Part shown: positions 1 through 10,867 of the stretch, one piece after another | Numbering within the stretch: position 1 is the stretch's first letter | Layout: each line of letters begins with the position of its first letter | Source of the DNA: Labia minor | Taxonomy: Eukaryota; Arthropoda; Insecta; Dermaptera; Spongiphoridae | DNA: 64,000 nucleotides | Direction: 5' to 3' | NCBI GenBank assembly: GCA_963082975.1 | Contig: OY720347.1 | Location: 10,088,225-10,152,224, forward strand | Position numbers and translations under genes: made by a program | Notes under the pieces: model-generated | Databases searched by the model: none | Told to the model about the DNA's origin: nothing | The model's input: only the letters and a program-made list of their open reading frames with translations

Positions 1-1029
1 GTATTAGTTTTCCCCCAACTAAAATGCTTTGCTAAAGTCTACAAATAGTTGATGAACCAAAATATTAAATTCGCGTATTTTTTCTTCCTTCAAATTTAAG
101 TATATATCAATTTATGTTATTACCCTCCGAAAAATAAGTTTGAAAATAAAAGGTAAAATGAATGATGAAGGGGTCATCGAAAGAAACAAATTTATCCATA
201 TTTAGTGTAGCTAGACATGCGCGCCTCCTAGGACAAAGAATGAACTATTTGTATGAACGAATTTGAATAATATATTTAATATTAACAACATTTTATAAAT
301 TATATATTATCTTTTGTTTATGTGGACTACTACCAAATGGGCTAAAAGGGTAAAAAATCAGACATTAACGATTATATAAATATTTATATAACTTCTTCGA
401 TTCATATTTAGAAAAATTCTTTCAACAGATTAAATTAGAAGATAAGCATCCGTTTATTTTATTATTTTTAACAATTTATTTTCTTTTAAATATTTACCAA
501 AAGTCAACCCTTTAATTAATAAATGAACATTTGTATTAAATATTTCTTAAACAAAATTATTAAGTTAATAGTATTTAGATGAATATTTGTTATTCAGAAA
601 TGAAAAAAAAATGATTTAAAATATAATTGATCATCTGCCTTTTGACTTCTTTGACTCACTCTTGACTTTATTTATGGCAAGTGAAAATAAATTAATTATT
701 GTATTCGAAACACAAAAATTTATAGTTGCAAATCTTTTAATTAGTTATCATGTTTATTTTTTATGTTTTGTTTTTTATTAAATAAATATAAAAAATACTG
801 TGCATCGAAGGTATTAAAATATAAATATATATATATACATTTAAATTATATATATATATATATTTATAATATATGTACTATATATTGACATTTAATTCTT
901 CCAATATTTTATTAACAGAATATTCATTGAAAAAAATAAAATGATAACACATTTTTAATATAAAATATCTATTAATTCCTTTAAAATTATTGTTTTTAAT
1001 TTTAATTGTTATTAAACTTTTTGAGTTGA
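1..1029. other. AT-rich 5' flank of UBE2Z
   Basis: No coding potential or recognised repeat is visible here. The stretch is very AT-rich and contains a TA-rich microsatellite at about 826-868. The UBE2Z promoter should lie here, but no convincing core motif can be singled out. Confidence 0.5.
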
Positions 1030-4000
1030 ATGTTAAAGTTTTTGACCATCATGCAATCAGTACAAACAAACGATTTTACATCAAGTGATCCAACTTCTTG
1101 GACTACACATAAAAATTGGGATCCTATGAATAATTCTGATTGGCAAAATGAGGTTCCGTCACCACAATGTCTGCTTCGGATTAAAAGGTTTTATACTTTT
1201 ACAATTAAATTCATTTAAAATATGAAGAACGTGGATAAAATTTTTTTAAAATATTAATATTTTATTTACATCTTTTTAAATTAATTGACATTATTTATAA
1301 CTGATATGTATACAGAATAATATAAAAAAATATATGCAAAAATATTGTCTTTGTTTTCATAATATAAAATCTAATAAATAATGATACACTTGATATCAGG
1401 AATAAATATGTTTGTAAATTATTTCGTTTAATTTTCTTGTCTAAGAATTAATTTTACAAAATTTCAATCGATTAAAATAATTTATTATTATAAATAAAAT
1501 AATACAAATAAATGAATATTAAATAGACAAGTAAGTGCCTGTCAAATCATAATAACATCAGTAATTACAATTATAAGGAATCTATTTTTTTTTGGGCAAC
1601 TTTTCTTTATGATAAAGCCCTTAGTTTTCGTATTTTATATAATAAAATTTTTCCAATAGATTTATTTCTAGAGTTAAAAATTATCCAAAATAATTAATGA
1701 TAATCTAATATACTAAATTAACATTATTTACAAGAATTTGTGCTTCATTGTAGCATCGAATTGAATTAGTAGATTGGAGCAAATTGAGATATATAACAAA
1801 TCTTAAGTGGCCAAGCTTTTCTTGATCCTTACACACTTTCCACATTTGCATATAGATTATTTTTGGCTTTTTTACCCTCAAAAAGCTCCGTTTAGTTTGA
1901 CTTTTATACCCTTCTTAACCCTTACACTTTACACTTTAGGTAGCCTCAAAAATTTCTCAACATTTTTTGGTTTATCAATTATTTAAAAGAATTTATACAA
2001 AGGGTAATTGTATAAACTGGTCATCCAGTCATGGATTTGGATAAAACTTTATCAGTGGGTTCCTTTTTTAATTCCAAATAAACTTTTCTTATTCAATTTT
2101 TGCGGGTCGCTTCTAGTTTACGACATAAAAATTATTAAAGTTTACATCAGTTTGCATATAAATCCATTAATATTCTATTTAGCTACTGTTTTATTAATTT
2201 GACCATCAGAGGGCTCCACTAATTTTCAGGGTTTTTTCAGTTCGAATTAGATATAAAAAAATTAAAAAAATAATTAATTAAATAATTAGTGCATTAGTCA
2301 AAACAATACTGACATATTTCGAGGTTCATAATAAGCTAATCTGGCAAAATTTAATAATTTTTATCTCGTAAACTAGAAGCGACCCGCAAAAATCGCATAA
2401 GAAAAGTTTATTTGGAATTAAAAAAAAAGGAACCCACTGTTAAAGTTTTACCCAAATCCATGACTGGATGACCAGTTTATATAATTACCATACAAAGTTA
2501 ATTTATTTTAAAAAATTATTTTCTCTTAATATCACTTGAGTTTATAATTTTTTTTTAATATTGAATAATTTTCTATTAATTATTAATTATATTTTCAGAG
2601 ACATGATGTCAATCTATAATGAACCTCCTCCTGGATTGTTTGTTGTACCTGATGAACAAGACATGACAATGATACATGCTTTAATAACCGGTTCATTTGA
2701 TACTCCATATGAAGGAGGGTTCTTTTATTTTATTATCCGATGTCCACCTAATTATCCAATTCATCCACCTCGAATTAAATTAATGACAACTGGAGGGGGC
2801 ACCGTTCGTTTTAATCCCAATTTATATAAAACTGGAAAAATTTGTATGAGTATATTAGGGTAATTGAATTTTTTTCTTACTTTTTATTAATTTTATACTT
2901 ATTATTATTATTAAATTACAAAATATTAAAAGGATACCTTCATTTTTAATGTAAAAATAAAAAATTAAATATTATAACAAATTTTTCATATAAAATCATT
3001 TATTTTTTGTCCAAAAATATTTTTATTTTTTTTTTAATTTCTAGAACATGGTCAGGCCCATGTTGGAGTCCGGCTCAAACATTAGCAAGTGTTTTAATAT
3101 CAATACAATCACTTTTAAATGATAAACCATATCATAATGAACCAGGTTTTGAAAAGGTAAAATTTTTTAACTTCGTTATTTTATTTATTTATCTTTTTAC
3201 CATTTTCTAACAATAAATAATATCAGGATCACATAGTTCATATTTATAAGTATCACCTTAAAAGTTTCACTTATATTATGATAAGTTCTTCACCTAAACC
3301 CTTTAACATCACCGGATCCGTCAACGATCCTTGTTTTCCCTAAATTTATATTTAGTCCAGCTTTTATTTTGCCTTCATTAAGGAATTTAACTCACATGGT
3401 GTGAAGTCTACTAGTACGAAATCATCACGAAAAAGAGATCTGCAGCCATTATAACATTCTGCTAGAAGGTCTATCTGGTCCTCTCTTTCCTCCTCTAGAT
3501 ATAGATTCCTATATAAAGTTTAGTTTAACTGAATCGAAGGACTTTTTGGCTGATATTCCCTTATACACTTTGATAAGTCTTGAAAAAGTGTACTGAATCC
3601 CCATTTGAAACTGGGATGTACTATAGGTTAATTTTCGTTCAACTTCGCTCTTATTTTTGAGAAAATCAACTTGTGAATATTTTATTTATTTTAGGAAGCA
3701 AAGTTTTTGGCCTGTATTTCTATGTTTTCTGTGTCCCCTTTTATGTAGAAAAAGACCGATGTTGATATCTTCCATTTCGTTGGAATTTGCTTTTCTCTAA
3801 AGTAGTGATTGATATGTCTTGTAATAGCTGTATAGGGAACTGGACCAGATACTCTCAACACCTCAAATGTTATTTCAAAAACCAAAAAAACAGGTACTGA
3901 TGGGATGGTTGAACGTACAGAAGGGGAAACGAATGACTAACAGATTTCTGTAAGTCTCCTATAATCTTATTTTACCTCTTTGATGTCTTTTTAGATCCAT

Positions 4001-5580
4001 CCTATTTTTTTTATGCATTACCTATATTCCATGATTTTCCTATTTGTTCTTTTTATGCTTGTATGTGCCTCTGCCACTTCGAGTAGGCATTTCTGCTCGA
4101 AGAATTGATGATCCGCTTTTAATACTTTGCTCTCCTGGCTATAGTCGGAGAGACCAAAGTTGGTGTGTGAGGGGTGGCGGCCAGGAGAGGCGGGGGTACC
4201 CCCTCCTAGAGTGATTTCCCCTCCGTCACAGTCTTCTACTCTCTCAAACTAAACTATAAAAAAATGTGATATGCGCAACAGAGTTGCGCGGTGTGGTCTT
4301 GTTGGAATGGTGTGGGCAAGCGCGGAAACTGGTTGGCCGAGGGTGGGTGTCGGCTCAGGCACCAACTTTGGCCTCTCCGAATAATTGAGGACCATTGAGG
4401 ACACAAAGTTGAATTTTTCTGGAGAACTCTCCACTCTTTTCTAAAAGCGCTCTCCTCTCTACTGTGATTCACAGACTCGGTTTTGATCTGTTGCATGGTT
4501 GTTTTTAACACGGTATTAGATTAGTATTAGATTGCCTCAGTTCCTTTGATGATCCTGCGCTGCTGGACGAGCCAGGGAGAGGCTGGCGGGGACAAAGGTG
4601 CGTTTTGCGTTGTGTTCCTAGCCGATGCTGGGTAGTTTAGTTAAGATTACAAGAATTTCAACCATTTCCCCCACTCATCAATTACAAGTTTTTAATAATT
4701 GAAAAATAATAACAACTACTTATGAATAATTTGTTTATAAATAATTATATATTCAATAATTCCTTTATTTTAAACTAAATACATCAAGCTTTGACTCAAT
4801 AGAGTATATTTAAACTAATTTATATATCATGACCCCTATTAGTATGATACAAATTTTTTTAAAGTATTTAAATAGAAAAACAAATATATCTTTAATACTT
4901 CTGTAGAGTACTTTTTAATTGCAAATAATATTTTATTTTTATCCTAAAAGATATTTCAACAAGCATAAAAAAATAAAGAACTACTATAATTAGCCTACAA
5001 GGATGCTAATAAAATAATTTGAAGATTGTGAATCTTGATATTCATTTCTTGAACATTTGTTTCTAGGAGCGATGTAGTGGAGATGCTGCCCGATATAATG
5101 AGATAATTTGTCATGAAACATTACGAGTGGCAGTTTGTGGAATGCTTGAAGGAGAAACTGCACTAAACATTCCAAAGGCGTTAATAGATATTATGGAAAA
5201 GACTTATTTAGAATTTTACGAACATTATATTATGACTTCAACAAAAAAATTATATTTGACTGGCCAACAAATGCTTGTAAGTATTAATATTTATTAATTT
5301 TATAATTTTCAATATTTATAATAAAAATATTTAATACTATTATATTATTTTATACTATTTTAACCTTTTAAACTTTTAAAAACCATTATCACCAGATTAA
5401 GGGATAGATAAAATACTAATAGTGTAAAATCTTTTGCAGGACCCATTTGGTGAAGATCGAGGAGTTTTTCAATATAAAAAAATAATAAGTCGGCTTGAAA
5501 AGCTTCATGAAAAAATAAGTGCAAAACTTAATATGAAAAAGGATAAACCATCAACAAGTTCCGATTCCGATTTAGATTAA
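1030..5580 (+). CDS. UBE2Z: Ubiquitin-conjugating enzyme E2 Z
   Basis: Five exons join in frame: 1030-1187, 2599-2859, 3045-3156, 5067-5276 and 5440-5580 (882 bp, 293 aa), all with GT-AG introns. The joined protein follows human UBE2Z closely: an N-terminal WDP motif, then [57 protein letters not shown], and an acidic Ser/Asp tail. The catalytic Cys is in GKICMSILG (codon 2843-2845, about residue 135). UBE2Z is a class IV E2 charged by UBA6 that passes ubiquitin (or FAT10) to substrates in cytosol and nucleus; that role is family knowledge. The first ATG follows an in-frame TGA, and an internal ATG seven codons on is an alternative start. The vertebrate protein has a longer N-terminus, so a further 5' exon is possible. 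Intron 1 holds a foldback transposon and intron 3 a LINE relic; the exons look intact. Confidence 0.95.
2003..2489. mobile_element. Foldback/MITE element in UBE2Z intron 1, 8-bp TSD
   Basis: A 487-bp element has long inverted arms: the left arm begins GGTAATTGTATAAACTGGTC and its complement closes the right end. Both arms contain the shared block around CGTAAACTAGAAGC/GCTTCTAGTTTACG. It is flanked by a perfect 8-bp duplication ATACAAAG (1995-2002 and 2490-2497), which fits hAT or P-type insertion. Relatives lie at 27.1, 32.8 and 63.2 kb. It has no coding capacity. Confidence 0.85.
3290..3890 (-). mobile_element. Decayed RTE-like LINE reverse transcriptase fragment
   Basis: On the minus strand, frames interrupted by stops and shifts spell reverse-transcriptase landmarks in the right order. 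First comes [18 protein letters not shown] (family form: IPxxWKTSxxxLLYKKGD) near 3780. Next is [10 protein letters not shown] (family KKAFDSVE) at 3521-3553. Then DDFVLV (catalytic FADD box, here FRDD) near 3410-3426, and [12 protein letters not shown] near 3340. Order and wording resemble the RTE clade. It lies in intron 3 of UBE2Z, antisense to the gene, and is dead. Family placement is from memory of motifs. Confidence 0.75.
4100..4640. repeat. GC-richer insert with 20-bp inverted repeat
   Basis: This block in UBE2Z intron 3 is much more GC-rich than its surroundings. It holds an inverted pair, CGGAGAGACCAAAGTTGGTG at about 4145 and its complement (one mismatch) at about 4358. It could be the 5' part of the adjacent minus-strand LINE or a separate SINE-like unit. 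Open frames on the minus strand (4249-4511) overlap each other and match nothing I recognise. Confidence 0.45.
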
Positions 5581-5649
5581 AAATTATATAAATTTCTTAT
5601 ATATATATATGAATATATCCTTTGTACAATACAATAATGCGAATTATTA

Positions 5650-5655
5650 AATAAA
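5650..5655 (+). terminator. UBE2Z polyadenylation signal
   Basis: AATAAA lies 70 nt past the UBE2Z stop, the usual spacing for a cleavage/polyadenylation signal. AATAAA is frequent by chance in this AT-rich sequence, so the position is the main support. Confidence 0.5.
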
Positions 5656-5701
5656 ATCCTATTATAATAACATTTAGCATTTATTGTATTATATACATAT
5701 A

Positions 5702-5935
5702 CAGGGCCGTTCCTAGGCTATATACCGCCCGGGTGCGAGAATAATTTCCCCCAAAGTTGTTAAAAATTTACAAATAAAAAAGATAAAATAAATTTAAGTT
5801 TGGTTGTTTAAAAAATTGAAAAAAAATCGAAAGTATTCAAGATCCTGATTGCAAAATCATTTGAATTTTTTTTTTTAAGAACCATACTAGGCTTGCCGCC
5901 CGGGTGCCCCGTACCTCCTGGTCGGAACGGCCCTG
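5702..5935. mobile_element. hAT-type MITE with 8-bp TSD
   Basis: A 234-bp non-coding element with terminal inverted repeats CAGGGCCGTTCC/GGAACGGCCCTG. It is flanked by a perfect 8-bp duplication TACATATA (5694-5701 and 5936-5943). The termini and TSD length are those of the hAT superfamily. Inside both ends is a CCGCCCGGGTGC block also seen (as GCCGCCCGGGG) in the element at 27452. Confidence 0.9.
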
Positions 5936-5943
5936 TACATATA

Positions 5944-7055
5944 ACAGTATATAATATTTAAATAATAAATATTACATTGTTTTTTATAAAAATACATTCA
6001 TTTTATAATAAAACTGCTAAGTATATATTTATTATACATTTCTAAAACTAAATCTAGCTATTTTGCTTTTAATTTGTTTTTGAATGACCTTGACAATAAA
6101 AACCCAAACCTATCAAATCTTGAATGATAAGAATATTTGCCCGATGAGAATATAAGAATTTATGTGTTTATAAATATATTAGAAATAAATTATTTATATT
6201 TATCTGAAGTCTAAAAGAGAAGTAATTTTATTTTTTAATTTTATTTTTGTTAAAATATTCTACTATTCTACTATTTATTCTTTATTGTTTGTTTTGTTTG
6301 ATTAAAATATTTATAATATTACATTGGTATGTTATGTAATATTATTTATATTTATATATATATTAATTTCTAATTTTAGTATTTTTTAATATTGCGAAAA
6401 TAGATTCAAATAATCTTTATTTTTATTTATTACTTGTTCTACACATTCATAATTTTTTGTAATTTCTTTCAATGTGAAATACTAAATATATATATAAAAT
6501 ATAAATTCATAATTTATGTACATATTATATAATTTTTTATATATTTTCCTGATAAAAATATTTAAAGAACGAGATTGTTGTTTTATAAAAATAACCTGAA
6601 TTAAATTACAAAATATCCTTAAACTAGTGTATAAATTTACAATAAATATATACATACCCCGGCTTCCAGAATTTTTATTTTATTTTTATATTTATTTTCA
6701 TTGAAATTTATTTTTTTAATCTTTTATATTTAATTTATTTCTAAATTAACGAATATTCCAATTTTTCTTTAATAACAGAGTATATAATAGATTTTTTTAA
6801 TTAGGAATTTTGTCATCATTTTGTTTAAGATTTTAATGATATTAAAGAAAATCAGAAAAATATTAGGAAATTTCATATTATTAATTAAAAATTTGCCTTT
6901 AAAGGATGCAGAAAAGCCATTCTTTATATACTTACCTGCGGCTTCTTTTTTCTCTCAATTTGATATATTCCTACTAGATTATAATATTCTCGTGAGGCTG
7001 CTCCAAAATGAACATATATTGTTTATATAAGTTTGAATTTATCTCTCACTCGGGA
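5944..7055. other. AT-rich spacer without recognisable genes
   Basis: About 1.1 kb downstream of UBE2Z and of the MITE. I see only AT-rich sequence with short homopolymer runs; the one long open frame (6821-7030) has no recognisable content. Confidence 0.5.
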
Positions 7056-7063
7056 TATTCAAT

Positions 7064-7302
7064 CAGTGGTGTATTGGGAGGGGAACGACGTTCCCTTACC
7101 TTTTTTCAGAACCGGAACGCGTTCCAGTACTTTTTCATGTCCCGACAACTCTTAGAATTTCTTTTTTTGTGTTCGTTAATATTTTGTATAATAAGAATAA
7201 GAAAATATAATAACTTATATGGAAAAAAAAGTTTGCTGGAAATAGGACTTTTTATTGCTCCCACTATATGCGTTCCCTTCTTATTTTACCAATACATCAC
7301 TG
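7064..7302. mobile_element. hAT-type MITE (CAGTGGTGTATTGG family)
   Basis: A 239-bp element opening CAGTGGTGTATTGGGAGGGG and closing CCAATACATCACTG. It is flanked by perfect 8-bp duplications TATTCAAT (7056-7063 and 7303-7310). Other members: 7552-7779 (inverted), 31789 (fragment), 49461-49719 and 54945-55221. It contains short internal frames but no transposase. Confidence 0.9.
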
Positions 7303-7455
7303 TATTCAATGACGCATCAATGCAATCTACCTGCCTGTCAATGATAGACCAATGATTCATTTTTTATTAGTAGTACTTGTAATCTGGTCTCATTTATTTT
7401 GCTATTGGCCAATTGACGAATCCATACCCAGGCATGTTAAAAAAAATTTTTAAGT

Positions 7456-7900
7456 ACTGACCGACCGATAGTAAGGAGTTATTGTTTTCACATCAAATTT
7501 CACATGTGGCGATTTTTACATATCTCCACGAATCATGCATTTTCATAACAGCAGTCATGTATTGGTAAAATAAGAAGTGTGGGAGCAAAAAAATGTTTTA
7601 TTATTTTTCATATTTTTTTATTTTTTCTTATTCTTACTATACAAAGTATTATCGAACACAAAAAAGAAATTCTAATAGATGATTTAAGTGGGAGTTGTCG
7701 AAACATGAAAAAGTACTGGAACGCGTTCTGATTCAGAAAAAAGGTAAGGGAACGTCGTTCCCCTCCCAATACACCACTGCTTAACCGAAAAAAGTATTTT
7801 TAGCATGTCTGTCCGAACGTCCGTCCGTATAGATGTTTATAGCTTGAACGGCTCAACGGATTTCGATAAAATTGGTATATTTACTTAATGCATCACTATG
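7456..7900 (-). mobile_element. TIR element (CCGACCGA family), interrupted
   Basis: The sequence is the reverse complement of the 3' half of the elements at 16211-16831 and 33287-33911. It includes the end CCGACCGATAGTAAGGAG, the GATTTTTACATATCTCCACG block and the imperfect GTCCGTCCGTATAGATG tract. A hAT MITE (7552-7779) sits inside it. Confidence 0.7.
7552..7779 (-). mobile_element. hAT-type MITE nested in the CCGACCGA element
   Basis: An inverted copy of the 7064 family, from CAGTCATGTATTGG to CCAATACACCACTG. The flanks CATAACAG and CTTAACCG agree at 6 of 8 positions, compatible with an eroded duplication. Uninterrupted copies of the host element (16.7 and 33.8 kb) show that it is an insertion. 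Confidence 0.75.
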
Positions 7901-7905
7901 ATGAA

Positions 7906-9229
7906 TTGATCAGGCTACTTTTTATTTCAAGTAGCTTCCCACTTGATCACGCAAGTGGAGTAAACCTCGAAACTTAAGCCTTAATAAAAATTTTTTTTTT
8001 CCTTTCACTATCCAGCAAGTATTAGGAATTTTAAATTTTTAGCTTTGTTTATTTTATCTAATTAATTTTTCAGCGTAAAAAATCTATGAAACGTGTTTTT
8101 CACATAGATAATGAATGTAACAAACGCACTTGGAGATTGATTCTAAAAATCTATGTTAAATTCTATATTTTCGAATTAAATAATTATAGATAAGCTTTAT
8201 TGATATAAATATTTAATTAATAGAAAAATTATTATAACAGATTTGTTCTATAATAAAGATATGTTGATATAAAATAAAATAATTTTAAACCTATTTCAAT
8301 ATCCCACAAAAAATGTCAGATCAATCAGAAAAAGTTGATGTGATATAATTACACACTTTTCTACTTTATATATACTTATATAGATTGTTAAAGCAATTTT
8401 TAGAAATTTTTATTCAATATTTTATATTAAATTAATTAATTTAATTTAAATTCCTCTAATTATGGCTTTTATCTCTTTCCTTAAATAAATATATTAACCT
8501 TTCTCCCTTATAAATTTGATATAGTATCGAGTTTAATCCCAAAATCTATGAATTTATAGTATCTCAGCACAATTAATGTGGTATCTTAATTATTTTAATT
8601 CAATTCATAGAGAAAACTTGATTTTTTACAAATATTATAGCGAAAATACTACTTATTTTTTAAATACGTGGGATATATATACTTATATATCCAAAATACA
8701 TTTATAAAATATATTAATAAAAATTATTTATTTATAAATATGATATAATAATTATATTGTTATAATTATATTTACTTAACATAAACGCATAAAATCAATT
8801 TTGGAAGATTAATATATTTTTTGGTTTTATTCAATTTGTAAATTTTCTTAAAACTTCATCTTTTCTATTTCTCTTCTTATATTAAATAAATTTATTATAT
8901 AATTTAAGAATTTGGCCATTTCATGTAAATGTCACTTGCACACAATGTTTATTTTTTTCCCCATTTTTCAGGAATTTGAAAGATCATGGAAAATATTTAT
9001 ATTTAACTTGGTTACTTTTTCAATAATAATTGAATTTTGTTTACTTGAAGACGAATGAACAATACCTCCCTTACTATCGTTGGTCGGTAATAAAAGACAA
9101 ACCAACAAAAAGACCATTTTTCTAAGCTTTTAAAATAGATAATATCCATGTAGGTGTACCGTATAGTCAACTTTAAGAAAAAAAAATCTTATTTCAACTA
9201 ACCTTAATATTTTTAATTATAATATATAA
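7906..9229. other. AT-rich spacer with a solo element end
   Basis: No gene is seen. At about 9056-9095 there is an isolated terminus of the CCGACCGA family (ATACCTCCCTTACTATCG). It sits within sequence matching, inverted, the region near 16980-17110, where this terminus is absent, so it is an insertion or excision remnant. Confidence 0.5.
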
Positions 9230-10545
9230 TCGTAATTAAAAAAGTAGGATACTCCCAATAATATTTGTACAAAATCACTTTTATCTCTATCAATTCAATT
9301 AAAATATTTAAGAAATCGCTGAAATATGAATTTATTCGTTTTTAGAATCAGAAAATGAATAAAATGATATATTAAAGATAAATTTATACCTCGTAATTAA
9401 AAAAGTACATTCTCTTTATGGAATCAATGAAAATATTTAAGAAATCGTTGAAATATGAATTGATTCGTCTTTAGAAAGAGAAAAGAAATAAAATGATATA
9501 TTAAAGATAAATTTATCCCTCGTAATTAAAAAAGTAGGATTTTCCCTAATAAATATTTGTAAAAAAGTACATTCACTCTAATAATTCAATGTAAATATTT
9601 AAAAAATCCATGAAATATGAATTTATTATTTGTAAAAATTCACGTTTTTACTATAAAGTCAATGTAAATAATTATGATATCGATGAAATATGAAATGATT
9701 CGTATTTATATTCAGAAAATGAAAAAAATTATATATAATACATAAATTCATTCCTAGTTTTTAAAAAACTAGATTTTTCCCTAAGATATTTGTAAAAAAT
9801 CACGTTTTTACTATAAATTCAATGAAAATAATTAAAATATCAATGAATTGATTCGTATTAATATTCAGAAAATGAAGAATTTGATTTATTATACATAAAT
9901 GTATCCCTATTATTTAAAAAAGTAGATTTTTCCATAAAACATTTGTAAAAAATCACACTTTTTCTATGAATTCAATGTAAATAATTAAGTTATCTATGAA
10001 ATATGAATTTATTCGTCTTTAGAATCTGAAAATGAATAAAATGATATATTAAAAATAAATTTATCCCTCGTAATTAAAAAAGAAGGATTTTCCCTAATAA
10101 ATATTTATAGAAAATCACATTTATCTGTATGAATTCAATGTAAATATTTAAGAAATCCATGAAATATGAATTTATTCGTCTTTAGAATCTGAAAATGAAA
10201 AAAATAAAATATATTAAAGATAAATGTATCCCTCGTAATTAAAAAAGTAGGATTTTCCCTAATAAATATTTGTAAAAATCCATGTTTTTTCAATGAATTC
10301 AATGAAAATAACTAAGGTATCAATGAAAAATGAATGTATTCGGATTAAGCATTAGAAAATGAAAAAATGATATATAATACATAAATTTATCCTTTGTATA
10401 TAAAAATGTAGATTTTTCTCAAAAATATTTGTAGAAAAAAATCACGTTTTTTCTATGAATTCAATGAAAATAATTAAGATATCGATGAAATATGAATTGA
10501 TTCGTGTTTAGAATCCGAAATGGAAGCAAATGATAAATTTATTAG
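9230..10545. repeat. Tandem array of degenerate ~120-170-bp units
   Basis: Roughly nine consecutive units share the order: CTCGTAATTAAAAAAGTAGG, a TTTTCCCTAATAAATATTTG block, an ATGAATTCAATG block, then AAATATGAATTTATTCGTC, GAAAATGAATAAAATGATAT and AAGATAAATTTATCC. Anchors are near 9234, 9393, 9520, 9640, 9758, 9920, 10069, 10235 and 10395. Two sub-types alternate: CACATTTATC...ATATTTAAGAAATC versus CACGTTTTTACT...ATAATTAAGATATC. This is satellite-like DNA; no coding function is evident. Confidence 0.85.
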
Positions 10546-10561
10546 TAAAAATACATTACCG

Positions 10562-10601
10562 TATAGGGTTCCGCGAATCCAGAAAATTTGAAGACCACTG
10601 A
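10562..10601. mobile_element. Solo hAT-type element end
   Basis: The sequence GGGTTCCGCGAATCC followed by TTTGAAGACCACTG is the right terminus of the family seen whole at 56483-57071. No matching left end was found nearby, so this is a remnant. Confidence 0.5.
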
Positions 10602-10867
10602 TGTAGAGGAAAGAAATAATTTTTCCATTACAACCCATGTTCTCACCATCTGATTTGAAATATATTATTATATCAATATTAAAACTATAAATATATTTTT
10701 GAAAATATACTTTATGAATATATTTTGTCGTACTTGTCCAATTCCTATATCCTTAATTTTTATTTCTAATTATGAAATAATAATTAAAAATATTCAATAA
10801 AAATCAAGCAATGAAAATAAAATATCAAAATGAACTGATTAAGAAATATTATACTCTATTATAACAT

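Noticed and set aside
6821-7355. Two overlapping + strand frames
   Set aside because: The second runs through a hAT MITE with intact target duplications; the first shows no family features.
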